Source of the DNA: Prevotella koreensis
GTDB lineage: Bacteria; Bacteroidota; Bacteroidia; Bacteroidales; Bacteroidaceae
Direction: 5' to 3'
Assembly (NCBI RefSeq): GCF_003977605.1
Contig: NZ_RYYU01000001.1
Span: 920,564-984,563, forward strand
DNA: 64,000 nucleotides
Of the stretch, positions 7,973-16,104 are shown one piece after another. The notes under the pieces are model-generated. The model saw only the letters and a list, made by a program, of their open reading frames with translations, searched no databases and was not told the DNA's origin. The position numbers and the translations under genes were made by a program. The stretch's first letter is position 1. Each line of letters starts with the position of its first letter.

Positions 7973-9205
7973 ATGTCTATAAGAATAGCAGTCATCGGTG
8001 GTGGAGCGGCAGGTTTCTTTGCCGCAATAAAGGCAAAGGAGACTATTTCTGATGCTATTGTTACAATCTTTGAAAGAGGTAATATGCCTTTGGCAAAGGT
8101 TGCTATAACAGGAGGTGGGAGATGTAATCTGACTAACAGTTTTGCTTGTGTGAGCGATTTGAAAAAGGTTTATCCACGAGGTGACAAACTGATGAAACGC
8201 CTATTCAAGACATTCAACAACCAAGACACATTTCGTTGGTTTGAGAAGCGTGGTGTTCCATTAGTTACGCAAGACGATGAATGTGTATTCCCACGTTCAC
8301 AAGATGCCCAATCAATTGTCAGATGTCTTATAGATGAGGCACACAGACTTGGAGTAAGAATAAAAACGAAGCATGCACTTTCACGTATTGAAAGGAAAGA
8401 TGATATGTTGTTCATGTTCTTCAATAACGAAGAAAAATATATTGTAACAGAAAAGATTATAATAACTACCGGCGGACATTCTAATCTTCCTTCATTTAAT
8501 TATATAGCAAGTTTAGGACATTCAATAGTAGAACCCATGCCATCACTATTCACATTCAATATAACAGACAAGTCTCTACGCACTCTTATGGGCACAGTAA
8601 TGAAAAATGCTTCGATAGGAATTGTTGGTGAGAAAATGCGTGGAGAAGGCCCTCTTCTAATCACTCATTGGGGTATTAGTGGTCCGGCAGTGTTAAGACT
8701 CTCGTCATATGCTGCACGCCTTGCATACGAACGGAAATATAGTTTTGATATATCAGTGAACTGGATTGGACAAAGCAACACATCTGTTGTCGCAGAAAAT
8801 ATTGCGAAAACGGCAAAAGATAATGCCGCAAAAAAGATAAGCAATGCAAGGCCATACGACCTCCCTACCCGACTATGGGATTATCTTATTGAGAAAATCG
8901 GTATCGCAACTGAAAAAAGATGGGATGAAACCGGTAAGAAATGGCAAAACAAGATTGTTGAGATACTTACAAATGATGTTTATCATGTTGATGGGAAAAG
9001 CAAATGGAGGGATGAATTTGTAACCTGCGGTGGTGTATCCCTGTCATCAATAAACCCAAATACGCTCGAAAGCAAATATGTACCCGGATTATATTTCGCC
9101 GGAGAGGTAACAGATGTAGATGCCGTCACTGGCGGTTTCAATCTACAAGCAGCATGGACAATGGGATATGTTGCAGGAGAAAATGCTGCGAAACAAAACC
9201 TTTGA
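7973..9205 (+). CDS. FAD-dependent oxidoreductase, HI0933/BaiN family
   Basis: 410 residues. The N terminus IAVIGGGAAGFFAAIKA (residues 4-20) is the dinucleotide-binding GxGxxG loop; ITGGGRCNLTN (about 47-57) is the family signature, and GLYFAGEVTDVDAVTGGFNLQAAW near the C terminus closes the FAD site. Members were annotated as HI0933-like flavoproteins and some, such as BaiN, reduce double bonds in bile-acid intermediates; the substrate here is unknown. It starts 21 nt after the long hairpin at 7824-7952 and is probably monocistronic, as the next gene points the other way. Confidence 0.9.
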   Translation: MSIRIAVIGGGAAGFFAAIKAKETISDAIVTIFERGNMPLAKVAITGGGRCNLTNSFACVSDLKKVYPRGDKLMKRLFKTFNNQDTFRWFEKRGVPLVTQDDECVFPRSQDAQSIVRCLIDEAHRLGVRIKTKHALSRIERKDDMLFMFFNNEEKYIVTEKIIITTGGHSNLPSFNYIASLGHSIVEPMPSLFTFNITDKSLRTLMGTVMKNASIGIVGEKMRGEGPLLITHWGISGPAVLRLSSYAARLAYERKYSFDISVNWIGQSNTSVVAENIAKTAKDNAAKKISNARPYDLPTRLWDYLIEKIGIATEKRWDETGKKWQNKIVEILTNDVYHVDGKSKWRDEFVTCGGVSLSSINPNTLESKYVPGLYFAGEVTDVDAVTGGFNLQAAWTMGYVAGENAAKQNL

Positions 9206-9288
9206 TTAACGCATTTTTTATTTTTGATTATCGTTCTATGCAAACAAAATTATTTGCCAAGTGACGGTAATAGTAAAAAATAAAACAT

Positions 9289-9380
9289 AAAAAAAGCGAT
9301 AGGCTTCACAGCTGATCGCTCCATATCTCCAATAGGTATTAGTTTTTTTAAGGTAAAAAGATTGTTTTCAGGATAACGGT
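9289..9380 (-). ncRNA. Candidate small RNA, about 90 nt
   Basis: On the minus strand a full promoter (TTTG, N20, TACCTTTG) is followed after about 90 nt by a hairpin (9295-9300 pairing with 9315-9320, extended by GCT/AGC) and a T run at 9289-9294. No convincing ORF lies between. It is independent of comM, which ends 159 nt upstream of it on the same strand. The sequence lacks the conserved tetraloop region of SRP RNA and the overall shape of 6S RNA, so I cannot name it. Ends are estimates. Confidence 0.5.
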
Positions 9381-9382
9381 TG

Positions 9383-9414
9383 CAAAGGTAATTATTTTCT
9401 TTTAACACGCCAAA
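9383..9414 (-). promoter_or_regulatory. Promoter of the candidate small RNA
   Basis: On the minus strand TTTG (9411-9414), 20 nt, then TACCTTTG (9383-9390): a full -33/-7 match lying in a gap with no protein gene immediately downstream. Confidence 0.6.
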
Positions 9415-9539
9415 TTATTTCCACTTATTTTTATATGAAAAACTTCCGTGCACCTACACAATTATCATAATTTAACAAAAAGCAGATGCAAACGATTGTC
9501 TCGTTACTTGAAAGAGAAAACGTATAAAAAATAATTGAT

Positions 9540-11084
9540 TCATAATCCTCTTTCCGCCCAGTCTCCACGATCAAGACTACGATAGGAAATTGCTTCCGCA
9601 AGATGTGATGTAGTGATGTTTTCCGAAGCTTCAAGATCGGCTATTGTTCGCGCAACCTTTAAAATTCGACTATATGCACGAGCAGACAAGTTAAGTTTTT
9701 CCATAGCATAGCGAAGCATGTTAAGGCCTGCAGTATCAGGTTCTGCATATTGGTAAATCATTCGCTCATTCATCTGCGCATTGCAATGCATACCTTTTAT
9801 ATCCTTATACCTTGCTTCTTGAATATCTCTTGCTCTTATCACTCTCTCGCGTATTTTCTCGCTTGCTTCTCCTTGTTGTACCATAGAAATATCTTTAAAT
9901 GGTACGGGAGTTATTTCGCATTGAATATCAATACGGTCAAGCAAAGGGCCTGAAATCTTATTCATATACCTTTGTATCTGTCCCGGAGTACAAACACAAT
10001 TATGAGTAGTATCTCCATAATAACCACATGGACATGGATTCATGGAAGCCACGAACATAAATGAGCATGGGAACTCTATAGTGTATTTTGCACGACTGAT
10101 TGTGATGGTACGATCTTCAAGAGGTTGACGCATAACCTCAAGTGCAACTCTCGAGAATTCGGGAAGTTCGTCACAGAACAAGACTCCATTATGTGCAAGT
10201 GATATTTCGCCCGGTTTGGGAGTAGTTCCACCGCCAACGAGGGCAACTTGTGATATACTATGGTGAGGGCTGCGGAAAGGACGTTGACATATCAGTGAAG
10301 AATTACGCTGCATTTTTCCTGCTACAGAATACACCTGGGTCGTCTCCAAACTTTCTGCCAACGTAAGAGGTGGCAATATAGAAGGTAGGCGTTTAGCCAT
10401 CATAGATTTACCGGAACCGGGAGGACCTACCATTATCAGGTTATGACCACCCGCAGCAGCCACTTCAAGCGCACGTTTTACATTTTCCTGACCACGAACA
10501 TCGGCAAAGTCAAGATCGAAGTGTGATTGGTTCTCATAAAACTCCTTGCGCGTATCAACAATAGTGGGTTCAAATTTTTCACCATTAAAAAACCTAATAA
10601 CATCACCAAGTGATTCCATGCCATAGACATCAAGATTATTTACCACTGCTGCCTCACGTGCATTTTCTTTTGGTACGATAAGTCCTTTGAACTTATCTGA
10701 ACGTGCCTTTATGGACAATGGCAAAACACCTCTTACCGGACGTAACATACCATCAAGCCCCAACTCGCCAATCATCATATATTCACCGAGCATATCGGTC
10801 TTGATCTTACCACTTGCTCCTAATATGCCGATAGCCATGGAAAGGTCGTATCCACTACCCTCTTTCTTCATGTCTGCAGGAGAAAGATTGACTGTAATTT
10901 CTGCCACAGGCATCTTCTTACCGATATTTATAAATGCTGCCTTTATTCGGTCGAAACTTTCTTTTACTGCCGCATCTGCAAGTCCTGAAACACGTAATAA
11001 TACACCGGGATTTATATTGGTCTCAATGGTAACGGTAACTACACCTAATCCCATCAGTTCGGCAGAATATGTCTTTACAAGCAT
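9540..11084 (-). CDS. comM: YifB/ComM-type Mg-chelatase-like AAA+ ATPase
   Basis: 514 residues, the usual size. Residues 1-170 form the Lon-protease-like N-terminal fold (start MLVKTYSAELMGL is typical). The ATPase core has Walker A GPPGSGKS near residue 220 and Walker B VLFCDELPEF near 300, followed by the CPCGYYGD Cys pair and a C-terminal Mg-chelatase domain. In Haemophilus and Vibrio ComM is a branch-migration helicase that helps integrate DNA during natural transformation; presence here does not by itself show competence. It lies 83 nt downstream of the polysaccharide-export gene on the same strand. Confidence 0.92.
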   Translation of the reverse strand: MLVKTYSAELMGLGVVTVTIETNINPGVLLRVSGLADAAVKESFDRIKAAFINIGKKMPVAEITVNLSPADMKKEGSGYDLSMAIGILGASGKIKTDMLGEYMMIGELGLDGMLRPVRGVLPLSIKARSDKFKGLIVPKENAREAAVVNNLDVYGMESLGDVIRFFNGEKFEPTIVDTRKEFYENQSHFDLDFADVRGQENVKRALEVAAAGGHNLIMVGPPGSGKSMMAKRLPSILPPLTLAESLETTQVYSVAGKMQRNSSLICQRPFRSPHHSISQVALVGGGTTPKPGEISLAHNGVLFCDELPEFSRVALEVMRQPLEDRTITISRAKYTIEFPCSFMFVASMNPCPCGYYGDTTHNCVCTPGQIQRYMNKISGPLLDRIDIQCEITPVPFKDISMVQQGEASEKIRERVIRARDIQEARYKDIKGMHCNAQMNERMIYQYAEPDTAGLNMLRYAMEKLNLSARAYSRILKVARTIADLEASENITTSHLAEAISYRSLDRGDWAERGL

Positions 11085-11167
11085 GGAATATATATTATTA
11101 TGTTATTAAAAAAGGGACATGTAAATAGATACACGCCCCTAATATTCTTGAATGTTTTCGCTAATCT

Positions 11168-11953
11168 TTATTTTTTTATCAAAGTAATAATCACAGAACT
11201 TAAAGAAACAAGCATGGTAGCAGTAGTAAGCCAAATACTATTGTTATTAATTGCTTGACGATTAATCTTTGACTTGTTAGGTTCAATGTAAATAATGTCA
11301 TTCTGCTGAAGATAATAATAAGGAGAATTGAATATATCTGCCTTACTAATATCAAGACGGTGAGTGCTCTTCTGTCCGTTTTTATCTTCTCTTACAAGCA
11401 GAATATTATCACGCCTTCCATAAAGGGTTAGGTCACCAGCGGATGCTATTGCCTCTACTATACTCATTTTCTCTGTTGTAACAGGAACAATCCGTGAGCC
11501 AGTTTCACCAATAATTGTTACATGATAACTCGTCATTCGTACTGTAACGATAGGTTTCTCTTTAACTGCCATATATGGCCGGATAAGACTAAGAATAAGA
11601 TCCTCACATTCTTTTGTCGTAAGGCCTTCTACATGTATAGTGCCAACCATTGGGAAATTTATGTTTCCTTGGTTATCTACCAAATATCCATAAATGCGAG
11701 CCTCGTTAGGTACTCCATATACATTACCATTTTCAGAATCACGATTGAATGGTTTTGCTGCATCAGGATCTGATGTATTAACACGAATATTAATCAAGTC
11801 CTTAGGCATGATACGAGCCTCATATAACCAACGTGAACCTGATAAATCTGTAGTATCTGCACCTTGGAAATAAACAATATTTTTTGTACTTCCGCAACTG
11901 CCGAAAAGTACCATAAGAGTCATAACAACTACCGGGAGTATTATTCTTTTCAT
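11168..11953 (-). CDS. Polysaccharide biosynthesis/export lipoprotein, Wza-like
   Basis: 261 residues. A lipoprotein signal with the acceptor Cys in LFGSCGS (about residue 20) precedes KNIVYFQGAD, a common opening of Bacteroidota export proteins. Residues 45-140 form the Poly_export domain, followed by a soluble-ligand-binding (SLBB) domain; a predicted membrane helix (about 242-258, ending TLIKK) closes the protein. Wza-type proteins form the outer-membrane channel for capsule or exopolysaccharide. The usual partner tyrosine kinase (Wzc) is not next to it: downstream is comM and upstream an IS, so this is an orphan in this locus. A TAAATTTG promoter element lies at 11989-11996. Confidence 0.85.
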   Translation of the reverse strand: MKRIILPVVVMTLMVLFGSCGSTKNIVYFQGADTTDLSGSRWLYEARIMPKDLINIRVNTSDPDAAKPFNRDSENGNVYGVPNEARIYGYLVDNQGNINFPMVGTIHVEGLTTKECEDLILSLIRPYMAVKEKPIVTVRMTSYHVTIIGETGSRIVPVTTEKMSIVEAIASAGDLTLYGRRDNILLVREDKNGQKSTHRLDISKADIFNSPYYYLQQNDIIYIEPNKSKINRQAINNNSIWLTTATMLVSLSSVIITLIKK

Positions 11954-11988
11954 AATTTCAAGTTTATTGTAATTAAGGATTTGCTTGC

Positions 11989-11996
11989 AAATTTAA
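11989..11996 (-). promoter_or_regulatory. Promoter -7 element for the export lipoprotein
   Basis: TAAATTTG on the minus strand, 35 nt before the start codon at 11953. The rest of the gap to the IS (11997-12300) is AT-rich and holds nothing else I recognise. Confidence 0.5.
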
Positions 11997-12300
11997 TATA
12001 TTTTTTTTAAGTTCGCAATAAAAATACAAACTATTTATTCATAATACTATTATAGAATCTATAGTGTTCAAAATATTTTGAAATAATAAATAAAAACGAG
12101 AATAGATTTAAGGTATAAAATACAATCTTAGCCATAAATGGCTAAATTCATATTAACTCTCATGGCCAACATAACACTTTTCCGATGCAATAGTACATTA
12201 TAGATGTTTCAATCTATCAAATGTCCATTACGCCCCAAACTACGGCTTGAGAAAAAGTAGAGGCTTTGTGCAAAAAAAGAGGGCATGTCTACATTTGAAG

Positions 12301-12320
12301 TGCCCCCCGAAAGTTGGACA
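12301..12320. repeat. IS terminal inverted repeat, left
   Basis: Shares the core CCCCGAAAGTT-R-GACA with the right end; 17 of 20 positions agree. Confidence 0.8.
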
Positions 12321-12332
12321 TTAAATTAAACG

Positions 12333-13142
12333 TTAATTATTAAAATTTTTATAGTAGTGAGCTCGGTATTGTGCCGGGCTCATTCCTTTTAACCTAAGTT
12401 TTATTCTTTTATTGTTGTACCACCAGATATATTTCTTTAGTTCATTTTCAAAATCCTCAATAGAATCGAAATGATTCACATACAGAAGTTCATTTTTCAT
12501 TAATCCGAAGAAATTTTCCATCATGGAGTTATCCAAGCAATTTCCCTTTCGAGACATGCTCTGTACTATCCCTTTATCTTTAAGCATCTTCTGGTACATT
12601 CCGTGCTGATAGTGCCATCCCTGATCAGAGTGCATAATTAGCCCATTAAATTTTGCCTGTTTCCCAAATGCAGATTTCAGCATATCTATGGTCATTTTCA
12701 AGTTGGGACTTCTTGATATGGTGTATGCAATGATTTCACCGTTAAACATATCCATTATAGGAGACAGATACGTCTTGACCCCATGTATGCATACTTGGGT
12801 GACATCTGTTGTCCATTTCCGGTTTGGAGCTGATGCCTTAAAGTTTCCGACAATCACATTTGGAGCTATTTTACCCACTTCGCCTTTATAGGAGTGATAG
12901 TGACGCTTTTTACGTTTTGCTTTCATATCCAGTTGCCGCATAAGTTTCTGTACAGTCTTGTGGTTTATCAACATTCCTTCACTGCGCAATACGTAACAGA
13001 TTCTTCTGTAGCCATATCTTCCCTTATTTTCGTCATACACGGAGGTTATCCTCCTTCTGACAACATCATATCCATCTGTATTGTTGAGACGCTTTAGATG
13101 GTAATAGAATACAGAACGTGCCATTCCAATCCTCTCAAGCAT
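12333..13142 (-). CDS. IS3-family transposase OrfB
   Basis: 269 residues from the ATG at 13142, but the frame is open upstream to the A7 run at 13238-13244, where a -1 shift from OrfA would give the full OrfAB transposase. The integrase core is complete: first Asp in WTTDVTQ, second in HSDQGWHY, and Glu in NSMMENFFGLMKNE, the DDE set with IS3 spacing. An HTH_21 region (YGYRRI) precedes it. It looks intact and possibly active. Confidence 0.92.
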   Translation of the reverse strand: MLERIGMARSVFYYHLKRLNNTDGYDVVRRRITSVYDENKGRYGYRRICYVLRSEGMLINHKTVQKLMRQLDMKAKRKKRHYHSYKGEVGKIAPNVIVGNFKASAPNRKWTTDVTQVCIHGVKTYLSPIMDMFNGEIIAYTISRSPNLKMTIDMLKSAFGKQAKFNGLIMHSDQGWHYQHGMYQKMLKDKGIVQSMSRKGNCLDNSMMENFFGLMKNELLYVNHFDSIEDFENELKKYIWWYNNKRIKLRLKGMSPAQYRAHYYKNFNN

Positions 13143-13168
13143 ATACTCAAGAGAATGTCCTTCTTGTC

Positions 13169-13705
13169 TTAGTTCTTCGATGGCACGTGCCCAATCTCTC
13201 TTAGAAGGGCATTCCTTTCCTCTACTAAGGCTCTCACTTTTTTTAGCAAAGCGTTCTCTGTCTTGAGTTCCTGGTTTTCTTTCTGAAGTTTCTCCAACTC
13301 GCTGAGAGGCTTGCTGTTCTTTTTCGGTCTGCCCATGCCTGGTGGTCTGCCTCGCCTTTTAAATTTGCAAAGAGCTGACAAACCTTCCTCACGATATGCT
13401 TTTAACCATCTACTTATGGTTTGAGGGGCCGCTCCAAACTTTAACGAGGCTGCGTGCAAAGTTAAGTGCTTTTTCTCAATTTCAAGGACAATTTGTTTCT
13501 TTAATGCAAAATCAGCCTTGATATTTTTACCTTTTTGCAATCCGCATGGACCCTGTTGGAGGTATCTTGAACGTAAGACTTTTAGATGTTCCGTATTTAT
13601 ACCATATGTAGTATGGATACTCTCAAATGAATGACCGTCATCAAGAAGATACATATACTTTTGCAAATCTTCCAAATCGTGTTTCTTTCTATTCTTAATA
13701 CTCAT
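13169..13705 (-). CDS. IS3-family OrfA, helix-turn-helix and leucine zipper
   Basis: 178 residues. Two helix-turn-helix stretches bind the IS ends (LKFGAAPQTISRWLKAY near residues 88-104), followed by a leucine-zipper coiled coil (LEKLQKENQELKTENALLKK, about 137-156). The codons CTA AAA AAA GTG at 13238-13244 form an A7 slippery site; a -1 shift there enters the OrfB frame without meeting a stop. The start codon is only 5 nt after a 13-bp hairpin (13711-13744) that would hide it in read-through transcripts. Confidence 0.9.
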   Translation of the reverse strand: MSIKNRKKHDLEDLQKYMYLLDDGHSFESIHTTYGINTEHLKVLRSRYLQQGPCGLQKGKNIKADFALKKQIVLEIEKKHLTLHAASLKFGAAPQTISRWLKAYREEGLSALCKFKRRGRPPGMGRPKKNSKPLSELEKLQKENQELKTENALLKKVRALVEERNALLREIGHVPSKN

Positions 13706-13710
13706 AATAA

Positions 13711-13744
13711 AACCCCGAAAGTTTTTTGTCTAACTTTCGGGGTT
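13711..13744. repeat. Hairpin at the IS end, upstream of orfA
   Basis: AACCCCGAAAGTT (13711-13723) pairs perfectly with 13732-13744 around an 8-nt loop and includes most of the right terminal repeat. The identical 13-bp stem with an 8-nt loop also forms the terminator at 27252-27285. Confidence 0.85.
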
Positions 13745-13746
13745 CA
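13727..13746. repeat. IS terminal inverted repeat, right
   Basis: Reverse complement matches the left end at 17 of 20 positions. Confidence 0.8.
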
Positions 13747-13802
13747 TATCACATTTTGACAAACCCTCATTGATTTTAAGTATTTATTATATGTCTTCAG
13801 GC

Positions 13803-15935
13803 TTAGAAGAAAAGGTATCTATTGTCTTTTACGTCAGCTTTTATAAAATATTCTTGCAATGCTTGCTGGGCTGCTTGTGATGCTTTCTGGGCAACGCGTG
13901 CAACGTATATTGACTCATCATATTTTCCAGGACGTGTTACTTTGTCTTTTACAGAAAAAAGATACACTCCGGCATTACCCTTTACAGGTGTTGCAGAGAA
14001 CTTTCCTTTTCCTGTAGCAGCAACTGCACCACTAAGAGCGGGCTCACTCGCACCTGTTGCTTGAACAAATACAGGAGCGGCAAAAGTCACCTGAGCAATT
14101 TCGCTTATTTGTGCTCCCTTAGATTTTGCAGCAGCAACCGACTTTACGTCCTTTATATTGGCAATAATCTGTTCTGCTTTCTTATCACGGAGTACGGCAC
14201 TCTTTACATACTCTTTAATATCAGCATCTTCAAGAGAACGGAAACCTTCTTCATGAACTCCTGTCAAAGCCACAACGAGGAGGTTATCATTATTACCACA
14301 TTCGTATAATGGGGAAACTTCATTATTCTTTGCTCCATAAATCCATTTCATCACATCACGAGTGTTGCTAACATTTGCAACATAATGCTCTGTATTTGAC
14401 AAATTCTTACGTTCTTCAACTTTATATCCATACTTAGCAGCATTCTTCTCCAATGCATCAACACTTTGGCTTTCGCTTACATACTGGCTAAACTTATTAT
14501 ATGCTGCATTATAAGTATCTTTTGAGAAATCTATAGACTTGGAAATAACTGCTGCCGTGTACTTTGTAACGATTGAACGGCGGTCGGTGAGTTGAACAAT
14601 CATATTTCCGGCAGTGAGTTGGATATTCTTTGTCTCATTAACTGCCATATTATTTATAGACTTGATGTATGTTCTGAAATCGGCATCAATGCCTGAAGCA
14701 TTCTGGTATTGGCGTGTTGTCACCCATGTTTTCTCACCTGTCTGTCCGTATTTCTTTGCAATAGCCTCAAAGTCTCCACCACCTTGCAGCGCATTGTAAA
14801 TGCTATCTGCACGCTTTGAAGCAATGTCTGTTTTTGGATCAGAAACCTGAATGACACGAATTTGAACAGAGTCTGGTATTTGTTCTTTTGCAATAAGACG
14901 AATAACATTCATTGTGTTATCTTCGCCTGTCACAGGACCTAATGTCTGGCCAACAGACATTGAGTCAAGTTTAGAGGCTATTGTCAATGGGAAAGCATCC
15001 TTACCTACAGGGATTCCATTGAAAGGTACAAGAGAAGAACTTCTACCTACGACATTACCGGGATTCTCAGCACTTTGAAGTTCTTCTGCAAACTTCTTCA
15101 TCTGAGTTGTTAGGGTGTTGCGATCAGCATTAGAAGCAGTGACCTTAACACTAACAAACTTTATGTCGCGAGTTTCTTGATACTGACGGAATATTGGTTT
15201 GAGTTCGTCATATTTCGCCTTCAAATCTGCATCTGTAACACTTACTTTATTATCATTAATTGAAGAATAAGGAATTGCAGCAAGTTCGATTGTGCTTTCC
15301 TCATTCTCCGCAGTAAATGCCGACTTTGCCGAAATATTGTTTGTTACCATCATACAACGGGCAAAGAGGGTCTGGTATTTTTGTGCAAGAAGCTGGGTGC
15401 GAAGATTTTTCTCTGTAAATGACCAGAATTTGCTAATGGCCTCATACTGTTCTGCCAACTGAGGATTATTCAATGCCGATTTGTCATTTAGGAATTTCTG
15501 AACCATTGTATAATCAAATCGTCCTGTCTGTTGATTTACGAACGGAGTCTGAAGAAGCATCGGGTTAGTACCTTCTTTCATAATGTTCTGCAACTCTTCG
15601 TCTGTAACCGTAAGACCAAGTTCTCCTGCTTCTTTCTCAATGATGCTGTTCTGTACCATTGTTTGCCAAACCTGATCACGAATAGCGGATGTTTGCTCCT
15701 CTGTAAGGTTTTCCATTCCGCGAGCAATCTTTACATACTCGGTAAATTCGTTAACCTTTTCATTGAAATCGTTGATATTCACCGTCTTTCCAAGCACGGT
15801 ACCAACCTCATTCCTTTTGCCAAAGAGAGCATCAACAATTTTGCTCCAATCTTCAGCAATGAATGCGAAAAGACCCAAACCAATCACTACGATAAGAGCA
15901 GGTCCCCAGCTTCTGATTTTTCCAATTGCTGCCAT
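13803..15935 (-). CDS. PpiD/SurA-type periplasmic peptidyl-prolyl isomerase
   Basis: 710 residues. One N-terminal membrane anchor (about residues 12-27, LIVVIGLGLFAFI) is followed by a SurA_N-like chaperone region (about 40-200) and at least one parvulin-like domain (about 345-460, with RVIQVSD and FEAIAKKYGQTG). The layout is that of PpiD, which helps fold proteins leaving the Sec channel. It is the last gene of the coaX cluster direction but has its own promoter element (16053-16060), about 118 nt upstream. The IS3 element begins 56 nt past its stop. Confidence 0.85.
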   Translation of the reverse strand: MAAIGKIRSWGPALIVVIGLGLFAFIAEDWSKIVDALFGKRNEVGTVLGKTVNINDFNEKVNEFTEYVKIARGMENLTEEQTSAIRDQVWQTMVQNSIIEKEAGELGLTVTDEELQNIMKEGTNPMLLQTPFVNQQTGRFDYTMVQKFLNDKSALNNPQLAEQYEAISKFWSFTEKNLRTQLLAQKYQTLFARCMMVTNNISAKSAFTAENEESTIELAAIPYSSINDNKVSVTDADLKAKYDELKPIFRQYQETRDIKFVSVKVTASNADRNTLTTQMKKFAEELQSAENPGNVVGRSSSLVPFNGIPVGKDAFPLTIASKLDSMSVGQTLGPVTGEDNTMNVIRLIAKEQIPDSVQIRVIQVSDPKTDIASKRADSIYNALQGGGDFEAIAKKYGQTGEKTWVTTRQYQNASGIDADFRTYIKSINNMAVNETKNIQLTAGNMIVQLTDRRSIVTKYTAAVISKSIDFSKDTYNAAYNKFSQYVSESQSVDALEKNAAKYGYKVEERKNLSNTEHYVANVSNTRDVMKWIYGAKNNEVSPLYECGNNDNLLVVALTGVHEEGFRSLEDADIKEYVKSAVLRDKKAEQIIANIKDVKSVAAAKSKGAQISEIAQVTFAAPVFVQATGASEPALSGAVAATGKGKFSATPVKGNAGVYLFSVKDKVTRPGKYDESIYVARVAQKASQAAQQALQEYFIKADVKDNRYLFF

Positions 15936-16052
15936 TTTGTTTTTATTTTATTTTATTGTTTTTATTATTCATTATTTAGGTGTCAATATCTATGCGGGTT
16001 TTCTATCTTACAGTGTGCAAGCATAATTTCCGCAAAAAGAAATTTCAAGGTG

Positions 16053-16060
16053 CAAAATTA
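16053..16060 (-). promoter_or_regulatory. Promoter -7 element for the ppiD-like gene
   Basis: TAATTTTG on the minus strand in the 169-nt gap between the CNNM/CorC-like gene and the ppiD-like gene. Confidence 0.5.
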
Positions 16061-16104
16061 CAAAAAATATGATAATTATCGGCATATAAAAGCGAAAAAA
16101 ATAT

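Larger units (their letters stand above)
12301..13746 (-). mobile_element. Complete IS3-family element (IS150-like), about 1446 bp
   Basis: Imperfect terminal inverted repeats at 12301-12320 (TGCCCCCCGAAAGTTGGACA) and 13727-13746 (reverse complement TGAACCCCGAAAGTTAGACA) bound two overlapping-frame transposase genes. No target duplication is evident (GAAG on one side, TATC on the other), so it may be old or its ends may have rearranged. It sits 56 bp after the ppiD-like gene. No second full copy is in the window. Confidence 0.88.

Noticed and set aside
9289..9380. SRP RNA or 6S RNA identity for the candidate small RNA
   Set aside because: No GGAAG-type SRP tetraloop context and no 6S-like central bubble.
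12297..13750. Target-site duplication around the IS3 element
   Set aside because: Flanks GAAG and TATC do not match, so none can be claimed.
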